Notes: generated from the letters alone by a model not told the origin. Shown: positions 13,630 through 20,838, counted from the stretch's first letter. The stretch: DNA of 21,350 nucleotides from Pseudomonadota bacterium (GCA_023422485.1 JAGTAM010000172.1:1-21350); one strand, 5' to 3'. Made by a program: numbers and translations.

Positions 13630-13806
13630 TCACAAGGTCGGCGAACGGCCGCGCATCAGGCCGATGACGGCCGAGATCGCGAACAGCACGATCGCGACGA
13701 AGAACACGAGCTTGGCGGCCTCCATGGCCGTGCCGGCGATGCCGCCGAAGCCCAGCAGGGCTGCGACGAGGGCAACCACCAGGAACGTAACTGCCCACCC
13801 GAGCAT
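13630..13806 (-). CDS. DUF1328 (YtjA-like) small membrane protein
   Basis: The 58-residue protein is [20 protein letters not shown] followed by [20 protein letters not shown] and a short basic tail. It has two membrane segments (about 3-22 and 33-51) with the conserved GFGGIAG turn of DUF1328/YtjA proteins. These inner-membrane proteins are common stress-induced genes in alphaproteobacteria; their molecular role is unknown. The frame is open to 13965, but ATG 13806 has GGAAGGAAG 7 bases upstream and begins the conserved sequence. A perfect EcfG promoter lies at 13888-13863. It converges with nepR. Confidence 0.9.
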   Translation of the reverse strand: MLGWAVTFLVVALVAALLGFGGIAGTAMEAAKLVFFVAIVLFAISAVIGLMRGRSPTL

Positions 13807-13862
13807 GTCGAACTTCCTTCCAACAACTGGCGCGGCCCGTGCCGCCGCCTCTTGGAAGCAAT

Positions 13863-13888
13863 AACGCCAAGTTTTCGCCGCAAGTTCC
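13863..13888 (-). promoter_or_regulatory. EcfG-type promoter of DUF1328 gene
   Basis: On the minus strand GGAAC (13888-13884), 17 bases, CGTT (13866-13863): a perfect consensus. The start site would be near 13856, about 50 bases before the ATG at 13806. Confidence 0.82.
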
Positions 13889-13950
13889 TTTTGCCGCCGC
13901 GATGACGTGAAGGGTTTATTACGAACCGCGTGCGACGGTCGCAGGCCCTC

Positions 13951-13976
13951 GGAACCGACTGGCAAAGCCGGCCGTT
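13951..13976 (+). promoter_or_regulatory. EcfG-type promoter of 48-codon gene
   Basis: GGAAC (13951-13955), 17 bases, CGTT (13973-13976): a perfect consensus. The start site would be near 13983, about 53 bases before GTG 14036. The transcript would end at the terminator at 14241-14269. Confidence 0.8.
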
Positions 13977-14035
13977 CGTCACCATCTTACGACAAGACGA
14001 CGACCAGACTTGATGATGTGAAGGAGGCCTCTGGC

Positions 14036-14182
14036 GTGCCCGCACAGAAAAAGCCCTTAGTTCCCGGTGTTGCACAGGCGAAAGCCGTTTTGGAGGCTGC
14101 CGCCCGGCTCGTGTCGTCGCTTGCGCCGCAGCCGGTTCTGCAGCCCGTTCCCGTCCGGGTGAAATCCGCTCGCCGCCGCTGA
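14036..14182 (+). CDS. Small basic protein, 48 aa, predicted EcfG regulon
   Basis: The start is GTG 14036, supported by AAGGAGG 8 bases upstream, one of the best ribosome binding sites in the window. The peptide is MPAQKKPLVPGVAQAKAVLE, then an Ala-rich helix (AAARLVSSLA), a Pro-Val stretch (PQPVLQPVPV) and a basic end (SARRR). There is no membrane segment and no recognised family. The gene has its own EcfG promoter (13951-13976) and terminator (14241-14269), so it is a self-contained stress-induced unit. A GTG at 14018 in frame lacks a ribosome binding site. Function unknown; a role for the RNA itself is also possible. Confidence 0.65.
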   Translation: MPAQKKPLVPGVAQAKAVLEAAARLVSSLAPQPVLQPVPVRVKSARRR

Positions 14183-14240
14183 GGCAGCCAGCCACCCGTC
14201 GAATCCCCCCATTCGATCGCAGCAACGCGATCAATTTCAG

Positions 14241-14269
14241 CGCCGTCCCTTCGGGCGGCGTTTTTTCTT
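14241..14269 (+). terminator. Intrinsic terminator of 48-codon gene
   Basis: CGCCG-T-CCC and GGG-CGGCG pair with one bulged T around a TTC loop, followed by six T, C and two T. It lies 59 bases after the stop at 14182. Confidence 0.85.
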
Positions 14270-14532
14270 GGCATCGGGCTTTCCGCCGATCGTCGCGCGG
14301 TCGCCGCTTCGGACGCGGTGCCGCACCGGCCTGAACGATGCCGATCTTCGGGATCCGCAGCTGGAAAAGCCATTTCCTCGTGCAGTAAGGCAGTGTTCGC
14401 CCGTATCTGCGTGGTCTTCCGAAATTGTCACTGCCACGACCGACGGCCTAGCTGACGGACGGGCGATCCGTTCGGCTGGTCTTGCTTCGAGGGCGGACAC
14501 ACTCGCACGCGCCGGAGCGAAGGGGCAGCGGG

Positions 14533-15576
14533 ATGGAGTTCGGCAAGCGTAGGCCCGGAGCGGTGGCGGCGAGAGGTGCCGTCGGTCAGGCCCCGGTGCC
14601 GCGAACCCGATTGCCGCGCCGACGCGTCCTCGCGACCGCCGTCCTGGGCCTGCTGATCGGTATCGGCGCGACGAGTGCAGCGACGATCGTACGGGCTTCC
14701 GAGCGCGGCCTGCTCAACGGCTTGTTCGAAACGATCTTCGGTGGCGCCAGCGCTGCTCCCGAGCCGGTCGCGAAGCCCATGCCCAGGGCGCCCCGTCGCT
14801 ACGCGTCGCTGCCCGATACCCGGTCCGCCGCAGGGCAGCGCCTCGTGCAGCGCACGCCCCGCCTCGATGCGCGTCCGGTGCGGCAGGGCCGCCGAGAGCG
14901 GGCCGTCGCGCCCGCTTCCTTCGCCAACGGAACGCGGACCGTCTGCGTACGCCGCTGTGACGGGTACGTGTTTCCCCTGGGCCGCCTTCAGAAGCGGGCA
15001 GATCTTGCCGTTCACGCGGCCGCCTGCGCCGCCGCCTGCCCGAGCGCGCAGACCGACCTGTTCACCCTGGCGCCAGGCCGGTTCGAGATGGAGCAATCGG
15101 CCGGTCTCGACGGCCGGCCCTACCTGCGCACCGCCTCGGCCAATCTCTATCGCCGCACCCGCGTCGAGAATTGCTCGTGCCAGCCGTCGGGCGTCGCGGG
15201 ACCGTTGCTGCCCCTGGCCGACGACCGCACCCTGCGCCCAGGCGACGTGATCGCCTCGGAAGAGGGGGCCGATCTCGTCGCCGGCCCCTCCCGCTCGGGG
15301 CCGCGGCTCGTCGATTACCGGGTCGCGGCCCTGAGCCCGCGCGGCCGCGGCGCCATCGAGGAGCGGGTCGGAGCCCTGCGTCGCGATGCGGCGCAGGCGG
15401 CGTTCCAGGACGTGCTGCGCGCCACGCAGTCCGGATCCCGCCGCCTGCGCGTGGCTGAAGCGCAGACCATGAATCTTCGGTTCGACATGGCTTCCACGGG
15501 CTTCGCGCCGGTCGTCTCCCGCGGCGAAGGCTTCGCCCCGGTCCGCGTGGTGGCGCCCTCGCCGTTCGGGCATTGA
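14533..15576 (+). CDS. DUF2865 domain-containing protein
   Basis: The 347-residue protein has an N-terminal Arg-rich region and one hydrophobic segment (about 31-53, RVLATAVLGLLIGIGATSAA), which acts as an anchor or signal. The conserved part is Cys-rich: TVCVRRCDGYVFPL (Cys139, Cys143), AACAAACPSAQTDLF (Cys166, Cys170) and ENCSCQPSG (Cys215, Cys217). This agrees with the DUF2865 family found in Rhizobiales, in which the cysteines probably form disulfides in the periplasm. Function unknown. The frame is open upstream to 14482, but ATG 14533 has GAAGGGGCAGCGGG before it. The 264 bases between the upstream terminator and this start hold no other supported gene. Confidence 0.8.
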   Translation: MEFGKRRPGAVAARGAVGQAPVPRTRLPRRRVLATAVLGLLIGIGATSAATIVRASERGLLNGLFETIFGGASAAPEPVAKPMPRAPRRYASLPDTRSAAGQRLVQRTPRLDARPVRQGRRERAVAPASFANGTRTVCVRRCDGYVFPLGRLQKRADLAVHAAACAAACPSAQTDLFTLAPGRFEMEQSAGLDGRPYLRTASANLYRRTRVENCSCQPSGVAGPLLPLADDRTLRPGDVIASEEGADLVAGPSRSGPRLVDYRVAALSPRGRGAIEERVGALRRDAAQAAFQDVLRATQSGSRRLRVAEAQTMNLRFDMASTGFAPVVSRGEGFAPVRVVAPSPFGH

Positions 15577-15663
15577 TCGACGCTTTACGGGGCAGGCCGC
15601 GAGTTGGCGAAAGCGCCGGGCTGTCGTAGGCGGGCGGCACCGTCGTCGTTTGAAGTCGTCCCC

Positions 15664-16596
15664 ATGAGTGAACCGTCCGCGGACGCGCAAGACCCCTCCC
15701 CCGGTTTCGAGAGCGCTCTGCCGGCGCCCGAGCGGACCGAGACGTTGAGCCCCCTCGTGCGGCGGCGGATCTGCCCCAATGGCGGCCCCTTCACCGCGAG
15801 CGGGACCTGCAGCTACATCGTCGGGCACGGTCGGGTGGCGGTGATCGATCCGGGACCGGGCGAGGTCGGGCATATCGAGGGTCTGCTGGCCTCGCTCGAG
15901 GGCGAGCGGGTCGCGGCCATCGTCGTAACCCACACCCACCGCGACCATTCTCCGGGCGCGCGCCTGCTCCAGACGCGCACAGGCGCGCCGATCGTCGGAT
16001 GCGGTCCGCACCGGGCCGCGCGGCAGCTTGCCGAGAACGAGCTGCCTGCCCTCGATGCCAGCGCCGACCGTGAGCACCGGCCCGACCGGGAACTGGCGGA
16101 TGGCGAGAGCCTGACCGGCGAGGGATGGACGCTGACCGCGGTGGCGACTCCCGGTCACACCATGAACCATCTCGCCTTCGCCCTGCCCGAGGAGAACGTG
16201 CTGTTCTCCGGCGACCATGTGATGGCGTGGTCGACCTCCATCGTCGCGCCGCCCGATGGGTCGATGCGGGCCTACATGGACTCGCTGGATCGCCTGCGCG
16301 AACGCAGCGAGACGCTGTACTGGCCGGGCCATGGCGGGCCGGTGCGTGATCCGCGCCGCTTCGTGCGCGGGCTTGCCGCCCATCGACGCCAGCGCGAGGC
16401 GGCGATCCGCGCCCGGCTCGAGGCGGGCGACCAGAACATCGCGGCGATCGTCGGAACCGTCTACCAAGGCCTCGCTCCGCACCTGCGCGGTGCGGCGGCC
16501 TTGTCCGTCTTCGCCCATCTCGAGGATCTGGTGGAGCGCGGCCTCGCCGTCACCGACGGGCCGCCCCTGCTCGGGGGAACGTTCCGGCCCGCCTGA
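15664..16596 (+). CDS. MBL-fold metallo-hydrolase (LACTB2/glyoxalase II-like)
   Basis: The 310-residue protein has the metallo-beta-lactamase signature HxHxDH as THTHRDHSPG (His90, His92, Asp94, His95), followed by ATPGHTMNH, the metal-bridging FSGDHVM and WPGHGGPV. These are the metal ligands of the dinuclear zinc site. A C-terminal winged-helix-like region (about 230-310, with HLRGAAALSVFAHLEDLVER) is typical of the LACTB2-type branch, some members of which are endoribonucleases or thioester hydrolases. ATG 15664 is the most likely start; an upstream in-frame ATG at 15604 has no family match and neither has a strong ribosome binding site. It converges with the DUF1499 gene over 28 bases. 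Substrate unknown. Confidence 0.9.
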   Translation: MSEPSADAQDPSPGFESALPAPERTETLSPLVRRRICPNGGPFTASGTCSYIVGHGRVAVIDPGPGEVGHIEGLLASLEGERVAAIVVTHTHRDHSPGARLLQTRTGAPIVGCGPHRAARQLAENELPALDASADREHRPDRELADGESLTGEGWTLTAVATPGHTMNHLAFALPEENVLFSGDHVMAWSTSIVAPPDGSMRAYMDSLDRLRERSETLYWPGHGGPVRDPRRFVRGLAAHRRQREAAIRARLEAGDQNIAAIVGTVYQGLAPHLRGAAALSVFAHLEDLVERGLAVTDGPPLLGGTFRPA

Positions 16597-16624
16597 GGGG
16601 CCGCACGGCGCCCGCCGGTGCCGC

Positions 16625-17404
16625 CTATTTCAGGGCGATGGCGAGGTTGGCGACCTCGTCCAGGTAGGAGCGGATGCGGTCGGCGTTGTCGCCGAAGTCG
16701 CGGTCTCCGATCCGAGAGGCCGAGCGCACGTCGATGCGGGCGCCGTCCGCCCGCGGATGCACCCGCACCGTGATGTCCGCGGGCAGGTTCAGGATCCGGG
16801 TATGGGCCACGGCCTCGATGCGGCCGTTGCCGATCCGTCCGCCGGGCCGGATCGCCTCGATGATCTGCCACTTGCGATTCACCGCCGCCTTGCGTGCCAG
16901 CTCGAAGGCTTCGTCGGCTTCAACGTCGAGGGTCAGCGGGGCGATCTGCGGATAGGCCGCCCGTTGCGCGTCCCGCGTCGCCGGTCCGGGCTCGGGCGGA
17001 TAGCGACCGTCGCGGGCGGCGAAGGCGAGGCGTGAGCGTGAGAAGGCGGGCGGGCGCTCGGTATCCGTCGAGACATCCGTGAGGGCGGGCAGGCGCACAC
17101 CCTTGAGCGCGGCATAAGCCGGATAGGCCAGGACGAGGCTCGCCAGGAACAGGCCGCCGACCGCCGCGCCGAGCCCGCCCGCGCCGTCGCGCCAGACCCG
17201 CACCATCGCGAACAGGGCGAAGGCCACCGCGACGACGGAGAGGATGATCCCGCTGCCGAGCACGGCGAGGGCCGGCGTCGGCTCAGCCGACGGGCTGCGC
17301 ACGATCAGGACCGCCATGGCGGTGACGATCAGGGAGAACAGGGCCAGCGTCCGCGCATAGCGGCCGGCCCGCGTCACCGGTTCCTCGAGAAGCTGACGAC
17401 GCAT
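16625..17404 (-). CDS. DUF1499 domain membrane protein
   Basis: The 259-residue protein has three predicted membrane segments (about 19-35, 45-68, 78-98) followed by a soluble DUF1499 domain (about 150-258). The domain includes the conserved pattern of IEAVAHTRILNLPADITVRV and SASRIGDRDFGDNADRIRSY. DUF1499 proteins are widespread in alphaproteobacteria and plastids; no function is established. ATG 17404 has only a weak AGGG nearby. The gene is divergent from the MarR regulator, whose possible operator lies in the shared 121-base gap, so it may be a MarR target. Confidence 0.88.
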   Translation of the reverse strand: MRRQLLEEPVTRAGRYARTLALFSLIVTAMAVLIVRSPSAEPTPALAVLGSGIILSVVAVAFALFAMVRVWRDGAGGLGAAVGGLFLASLVLAYPAYAALKGVRLPALTDVSTDTERPPAFSRSRLAFAARDGRYPPEPGPATRDAQRAAYPQIAPLTLDVEADEAFELARKAAVNRKWQIIEAIRPGGRIGNGRIEAVAHTRILNLPADITVRVHPRADGARIDVRSASRIGDRDFGDNADRIRSYLDEVANLAIALK

Positions 17405-17437
17405 GACCCTGGATGACGCGATGGAATACGAGATGCG

Positions 17438-17456
17438 GACTGATTGCCGAGCAGTC
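17438..17456. promoter_or_regulatory. Inverted repeat in DUF1499/marR divergent gap
   Basis: GACTG-N9-CAGTC (19 bp) lies between the two divergent genes. Size and place are compatible with a MarR-type operator for autoregulation and control of the DUF1499 gene, but the arms are short. Confidence 0.3.
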
Positions 17457-17525
17457 TACAGGTTGGGGGTGAACCGCGCCACTCGGCTGCCCGGCGCGAA
17501 ACCCTCTGCTACAAGCTGGACGGAC

Positions 17526-17999
17526 ATGTCCGAGCGTCAAGCCCGTCCCGCGTCGAGCGCCGAACCCGTGGATCCCCTGCGGGTCTGGTTCCGGTTCATC
17601 CGTCTCAGCCGGCGCGTCACGGCGGCCGTGGCTGGGGAACTGAGAGAGCTCGGCCTTTCGATTCCGCAATTCGACGTGCTGTCGACCCTGAGCGAGCGCG
17701 AAGGGCTGACGCAGCAGGAGCTGGCCGCGCGGCTCTATGTTACGAAAGGCAATGTGTCGGGGTTGATCGATCGTCTCGTCGAGGCCGGGCTCGTCGAGCG
17801 GCGTCCGATTCCCGGCGACCGACGCTCCCACGCGCTTCATCTGACTCCGGCAGGGGCCGAGATCGCAGCCCGAGGGATCACCGCTCAGGCTGCCTATGTC
17901 GCGCGGACACTCGGGCAACTCGACGAGGCCGAACTCCGTCTCTTCGAAGACCTCGTCGTCAAATGGCGCGAACTGGCGCGGGCCGATACGGTGGTCTGA
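17526..17999 (+). CDS. MarR family transcriptional regulator
   Basis: The 157-residue dimeric winged-helix regulator has a dimerisation helix (about 17-42, PLRVWFRFIRLSRRVTAAVA), a DNA-recognition helix-turn-helix (about 62-86, LTQQELAARLYVTKGNVSGL) and a wing with GDRRSHALHLTPAG (97-110). The Asp-Arg-Arg wing tip is the classical MarR minor-groove contact. The frame is open back to 17403, which would overlap the divergent gene. ATG 17526 has GGACGG just upstream and matches family length. Such regulators typically respond to phenolic or oxidant signals and repress neighbouring genes. The ligand is unknown. Confidence 0.92.
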   Translation: MSERQARPASSAEPVDPLRVWFRFIRLSRRVTAAVAGELRELGLSIPQFDVLSTLSEREGLTQQELAARLYVTKGNVSGLIDRLVEAGLVERRPIPGDRRSHALHLTPAGAEIAARGITAQAAYVARTLGQLDEAELRLFEDLVVKWRELARADTVV

Positions 18000-18040
18000 A
18001 AGCAGGCATAAAAACAAACAGACGCCTGAGGCGCCCGTAG

Positions 18041-18100
18041 TTGAAATTATAATTCAATTTTTCGAAGGGCCGGGCGGTCGAGCGCGAGCGACACGCCCGG
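18041..18100. other. A/T-rich patch and strong hairpin between marR and KGG gene
   Basis: An A/T-rich patch (TTGAAATTATAATTCAA, then five T, 18041-18062) stands out in this GC-rich DNA. It is followed by a strong stem: CCGGGCG-GTCG with CGAC-A-CGCCCGG around an 8-base loop (18070-18100). It lies between the convergent marR and KGG genes and could end the marR transcript (weak TTGAA/TTCAA hairpin plus T-run) and protect the KGG mRNA 3' end. Confidence 0.4.
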
Positions 18101-18116
18101 AGCCGCCTCGGCCGGA

Positions 18117-18305
18117 TTAGGCCTCGCCCGTGCGGCCCGTCGATTGGCCGCCTTTGCGGCCGGCCGAAGAGGCCAATTCACGATCTTGCGAGAAGGACCG
18201 CTTCTCGGCGGGCACCGAACGACCGCCCTTACTGGCGATCTCGCGCTGCCGTTCGATATTCATGGAAGCGAAACCTCGCTTCGAGGTGGAATTACCAGAT
18301 GCCAT
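18117..18305 (-). CDS. KGG-motif stress protein
   Basis: The 62-residue hydrophilic protein has two copies of the stress-induced KGG motif: GFASMNIERQREIASKGGRS (11-30) and RSFSQDRELASSAGRKGGQS (36-55). Both have the order F-x-x-(M/D)-x-x-R-E-x-A-S-x-x-G-[GR]-K/GG. This is the GsiB/YciG-like repeat of small, mostly disordered proteins made in starvation or desiccation. ATG 18305 has GAGGAGG 6 bases upstream and begins the classic MASG start; the frame is open to 18413 but that part is unlike the family. A near-consensus EcfG promoter lies upstream (18366-18342). Confidence 0.9.
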   Translation of the reverse strand: MASGNSTSKRGFASMNIERQREIASKGGRSVPAEKRSFSQDRELASSAGRKGGQSTGRTGEA

Positions 18306-18341
18306 CAGCGCCTCCTCAGGCAAAATCTTCACACCCTCCTC

Positions 18342-18366
18342 AACCGTCATCCCTTTCGATTGTTCC
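18342..18366 (-). promoter_or_regulatory. Near-consensus EcfG promoter of KGG gene
   Basis: On the minus strand GGAAC (18366-18362), 16 bases, GGTT (18345-18342). Only the first base of the -10 differs from CGTT. The start site would be near 18336, about 31 bases before the ATG. KGG proteins are known general-stress genes, which supports it. Confidence 0.55.
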
Positions 18367-18495
18367 TTGGCCGTATCGGTGACCGCGGTCCGGGAAACAC
18401 CTGTTTCGTCCAAACGTTAGCTCTGCTCTCACTCGCGCATTGCGCGGAGTTGTGAACAGGTCTCCACAGGCCGTCCAGCACCCTCAGGAGCCAGG

Positions 18496-18768
18496 ATGAC
18501 GAACCGATATATGGTAAAGCGTTCGCTCGTGGCCAAGTCCGTGGCCAAGTCCGCAGCCGAGTCCGCAGCCGGGTCCACCTCGGCGCACGGGATGGCCGAT
18601 CTTCCCGAGCCGAACCGGACGCCGTTGCCGGCGATGCCCGCGCCGGAAGACAGCCTGACACCGACGACGAACGAGGATCCTGTCGATTCGCCGCAGCCGA
18701 ATGCGAGCGCCAAACGCGGTCCGCCGGGCTCCGGCGAACTCGGGCTGTCCACCCGTCGAGAGTCGTGA
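18496..18768 (+). CDS. Hypothetical protein with tandem VAKS repeats, 90 aa
   Basis: The 90-residue protein is not recognised. It starts MTNRYMVKRSLVAKSVAKSA and continues with a Pro- and Asn-rich, apparently disordered tail. Residues 12-27 are four tetrapeptides, VAKS-VAKS-AAES-AAGS, encoded by four tandem 12-bp units. ATG 18496 has CAGGAG 6 bases upstream. There is no signal peptide or membrane segment. It is divergent from the KGG gene. The absence of a folded core makes it a weak gene call. Confidence 0.45.
   Translation: MTNRYMVKRSLVAKSVAKSAAESAAGSTSAHGMADLPEPNRTPLPAMPAPEDSLTPTTNEDPVDSPQPNASAKRGPPGSGELGLSTRRES
18529..18576 (+). repeat. Four tandem 12-bp units in coding sequence
   Basis: GTGGCCAAGTCC appears twice in a row (18529-18552), followed by GCAGCCGAGTCC and GCAGCCGGGTCC (18553-18576). 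The units keep the reading frame and differ mainly in the first codon and the third. Confidence 0.85.
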
Positions 18769-18922
18769 GTGCCAGCACTATCGTGCCTTTGTTGAGCCTC
18801 CGTCAGCGCAGTCTGCTTGAGTCCGAAGCATGCGAAGACGCGACGGTTTTGACACGACCCGCCGGTGCGTCTACCCGCTCGCCTTTCCGCCTGCAGTCCT
18901 GGAGGCGGATCGGAGCGTGTCC

Positions 18923-19372
18923 ATGACCCTCGACAACGAGGTGACGTCCCTACGGCAGGTGCCGTTGTTTCGCGAGGTGGAGCCGTCGCGCCTCAAGCTT
19001 CTCGCTTTCACCAGTGAGCGGGTGCATTTCGAGGCGGGACAGGCCTTCTTCGCGCGCGGCGAGGCCGCCGACGCCGCCTACCTCATCCTCGAAGGGTCCG
19101 CTGCGGTCTCCATCGACGGTCCGATGGGCCCGGTGCGCCTCGCTCTGCTCGGCCCCAACGCCCTTCTCGGCGAGATGGGCATCCTGGCCGATCAACCGCG
19201 CTCGGCGACCGTGATCGCCGACACGCCCACCACGGCCCTGCGGATCGACCGCGACGTGTTCATCGAGCTGCTCGCCCAGTTTCCGCAGATCGGCATCGCC
19301 GTCATGCGTGAACTCGCGTTGCGTCTGGAGCAGACCAATCAGCGCTTGGCCGAGCGAGCCGGCAGCGCCTGA
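18923..19372 (+). CDS. Stand-alone cyclic nucleotide-binding domain protein
   Basis: The 149-residue protein is one complete cNMP-binding (Crp-like) domain: beta-roll from about 15 to 110, with the phosphate-binding cassette GEMGILADQPRSATVIAD (Gly83, Glu84, Arg93, Ser94, Ala95), then a C-helix (about 112-145). The Glu and Arg that hold the cyclic phosphate in true cAMP/cGMP binders are present. No helix-turn-helix, channel or kinase domain follows, so it probably works through a partner protein or as a dimer sensor. ATG 18923 has CGGAG 8 bases upstream; the open frame before it (from 18830) shows no conserved sequence. Confidence 0.88.
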   Translation: MTLDNEVTSLRQVPLFREVEPSRLKLLAFTSERVHFEAGQAFFARGEAADAAYLILEGSAAVSIDGPMGPVRLALLGPNALLGEMGILADQPRSATVIADTPTTALRIDRDVFIELLAQFPQIGIAVMRELALRLEQTNQRLAERAGSA

Positions 19373-19389
19373 AAGAGGCAGGTCCGGAC

Positions 19390-19431
19390 CCGCCGAGACA
19401 CCGCGCGAAAAGCTGCCTTCACGCTCGGCGG
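19390..19431. other. Long-range hairpin between convergent genes
   Basis: CCGCCGAG (19390-19397) and CTCGGCGG (19424-19431) form an 8-bp stem with a 26-base loop in the 75-base gap between two convergent genes. A 10-bp palindrome GGTCCGGACC (19381-19390) precedes it. There is no T-tract. Confidence 0.35.
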
Positions 19432-19447
19432 AAGGCGGACCTCCGGA

Positions 19448-19891
19448 TCAGGGTGTCGGATAGGTGATGAATTCCATGAGCGAGCCGTCCGGATCGCGGA
19501 AGTAGACGCTCACCCCCGGCCCGGCCGCGCCGTTGCGCTCGACCGGACCCAGCTCGACCGCGACGCCGTGGGCGGCAAGATGCGCCATCGCCTCCTCGAT
19601 CGTGCCAGACCAGCGGAAGCACAGGTCGCTGCCGCCGGGCATGACGGGTTCGCGGGCGCGCGGCGTGCCGATCTGGCCAGGGCCGTGCACGTTGAGCTGA
19701 ACGCCACCGAAGCGAAACACCACGCCCTTGCCGAAAGGGATCACCTCGGCTTGCAGCACGTCGCGGTAGAACGCCGTCGCGCGCTCCCAGTCGGAGACGT
19801 GGATGACGCAATGGTCGAGATGGATCGCCGGCGCGAGCGTCGCGATCGCGGCGCCGGCCTCGCCGACGAGTTGGGTCTCGGTCTCAGGCAT
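19448..19891 (-). CDS. VOC family metalloprotein (glyoxalase/bleomycin-resistance type)
   Basis: The 147-residue protein contains one vicinal-oxygen-chelate module pair: strand IHLDHCVIHVSDWERATAFY (23-42) and the second half ending SVYFRDPDGSLMEFITYP. The probable metal ligands are His27, His69 (LNVHGPG) and Glu140 (LMEF), the arrangement of extradiol dioxygenase-like and glutathione-transfer VOC enzymes. ATG 19891 is chosen because GGAGGGGAAGG lies directly before it; a GTG at 19909 has no such site. Substrate unknown. Confidence 0.9.
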   Translation of the reverse strand: MPETETQLVGEAGAAIATLAPAIHLDHCVIHVSDWERATAFYRDVLQAEVIPFGKGVVFRFGGVQLNVHGPGQIGTPRAREPVMPGGSDLCFRWSGTIEEAMAHLAAHGVAVELGPVERNGAAGPGVSVYFRDPDGSLMEFITYPTP

Positions 19892-20080
19892 CCTTCCCCT
19901 CCGGCTCACGCGGTTGTGCGCTGCAGATAAGGCGGCGCTTGCCTTCGACGAGGCGGCCTCACGGCAACGTTCCTCACCCGATGCGGCCCTGAAGTCACAC
20001 CCGATCGGCCCTCGGGCGAGTAGTCATGGCCGATGATGTGCAACGCTAACCCGCCCTTCGCGGCGGCGACAGGAGCCGCC

Positions 20081-20773
20081 ATGGCAGCCCCCAAAACCGC
20101 CGGCACGGCCGCTTTCACCCCGGTTCGGATGGCGACCCGCCGCGTGATGCTCGCCGCGATCTGCCTCGTCCCGCTCGCGGCCTGTCAATCGTCGAAGCCG
20201 GGTCCGATGGCCGGCGGCGATGATGATGCCGCCTGGTACATCGGCACGATGCCCGACAAGCCGTTCGACGTGCCGCTGGTCGACCGGTCGCGGATCGACC
20301 CGAAATACCGCCGCCAGGAGGTCGCCTATAACGGCCCCGAGGCGCCGGGGACGATTGTGGTCGATATCGACAAGCGCCAGCTCGCCCTGGTTCAGGAAGG
20401 GGGCACGGCGCTTCAATACGGTGTCGGCGTCGGCAAGGCTGGCTTCTCGTGGAAGGGCGACGCGCGGATCGGGCGCAAGGGCGTGTGGCCGGATTGGAGT
20501 CCGACCACGACGATGGTCTCGCTCAATCCCGGTATCGAGCGCTCGCGCAAGGGCGGCCTCGACAACCCGCTCGGCGCGCGCGCGCTCTACCTCTACAACG
20601 GCAACCGCGACACGCTCTTCCGCATCCACGGCACCAACGAGCCCTGGAGCATCGGCGAGCAGATGTCCTCGGGATGCGTGCGCATGCTCAACGAGGATAT
20701 CGTCGATCTCTATGAGCGCGTCCCCGTCGGCGCCCGCGTGGTGGTGAAGCGCAGCGGCAAGTACCGCGTTTGA
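20081..20773 (+). CDS. L,D-transpeptidase lipoprotein (YkuD/ErfK family)
   Basis: The 230-residue protein has a lipoprotein signal with lipobox LAAC (Cys35) after the hydrophobic run RVMLAAICLVPLAAC. A YkuD domain follows (about 90-226). The catalytic motif is complete: His183 in RIHGTNEPWSIG and Cys199 in MSSGCVRM. Such enzymes make 3-3 peptidoglycan cross-links or attach outer-membrane proteins to peptidoglycan in the periplasm. ATG 20081 has AGGAG 5 bases upstream. An in-frame ATG at 20129 would give a more standard signal peptide but has no ribosome binding site, and 20033/20036 are also open. With the carboxypeptidase at 2.5-3.8 kb it is the second peptidoglycan enzyme in the window. Confidence 0.92.
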   Translation: MAAPKTAGTAAFTPVRMATRRVMLAAICLVPLAACQSSKPGPMAGGDDDAAWYIGTMPDKPFDVPLVDRSRIDPKYRRQEVAYNGPEAPGTIVVDIDKRQLALVQEGGTALQYGVGVGKAGFSWKGDARIGRKGVWPDWSPTTTMVSLNPGIERSRKGGLDNPLGARALYLYNGNRDTLFRIHGTNEPWSIGEQMSSGCVRMLNEDIVDLYERVPVGARVVVKRSGKYRV

Positions 20774-20804
20774 TCGAGGGCCGGACCGATCCGGTCGGCG
20801 TCGG

Positions 20805-20830
20805 GGAACCTTCCGCGCTCGTCGAGCGTC
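20805..20830 (+). promoter_or_regulatory. Near-consensus EcfG promoter of DUF3096 gene
   Basis: GGAAC (20805-20809), 17 bases, CGTC (20827-20830); only the last base of the -10 differs from CGTT. A CGTT lies three bases further on but at a spacing of 20, too long. The start site would be near 20837. Confidence 0.4.
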
Positions 20831-20838
20831 GTTAACCT

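Noticed and set aside
14237..14500. 87-codon minus-strand frame ending in a Lys/Arg-rich tail, and a 94-codon plus-strand frame in the same place
   Set aside because: Neither has a ribosome binding site or known pattern; the first ends within the terminator at 14241-14269.
14428..16518. 696-codon open frame on the minus strand opposite the DUF2865 and MBL-fold genes
   Set aside because: It is the antisense of two genes with clear motifs, spans their boundary and the intergenic gap, and has an Arg/Gly/Ala composition typical of GC-rich shadow frames.
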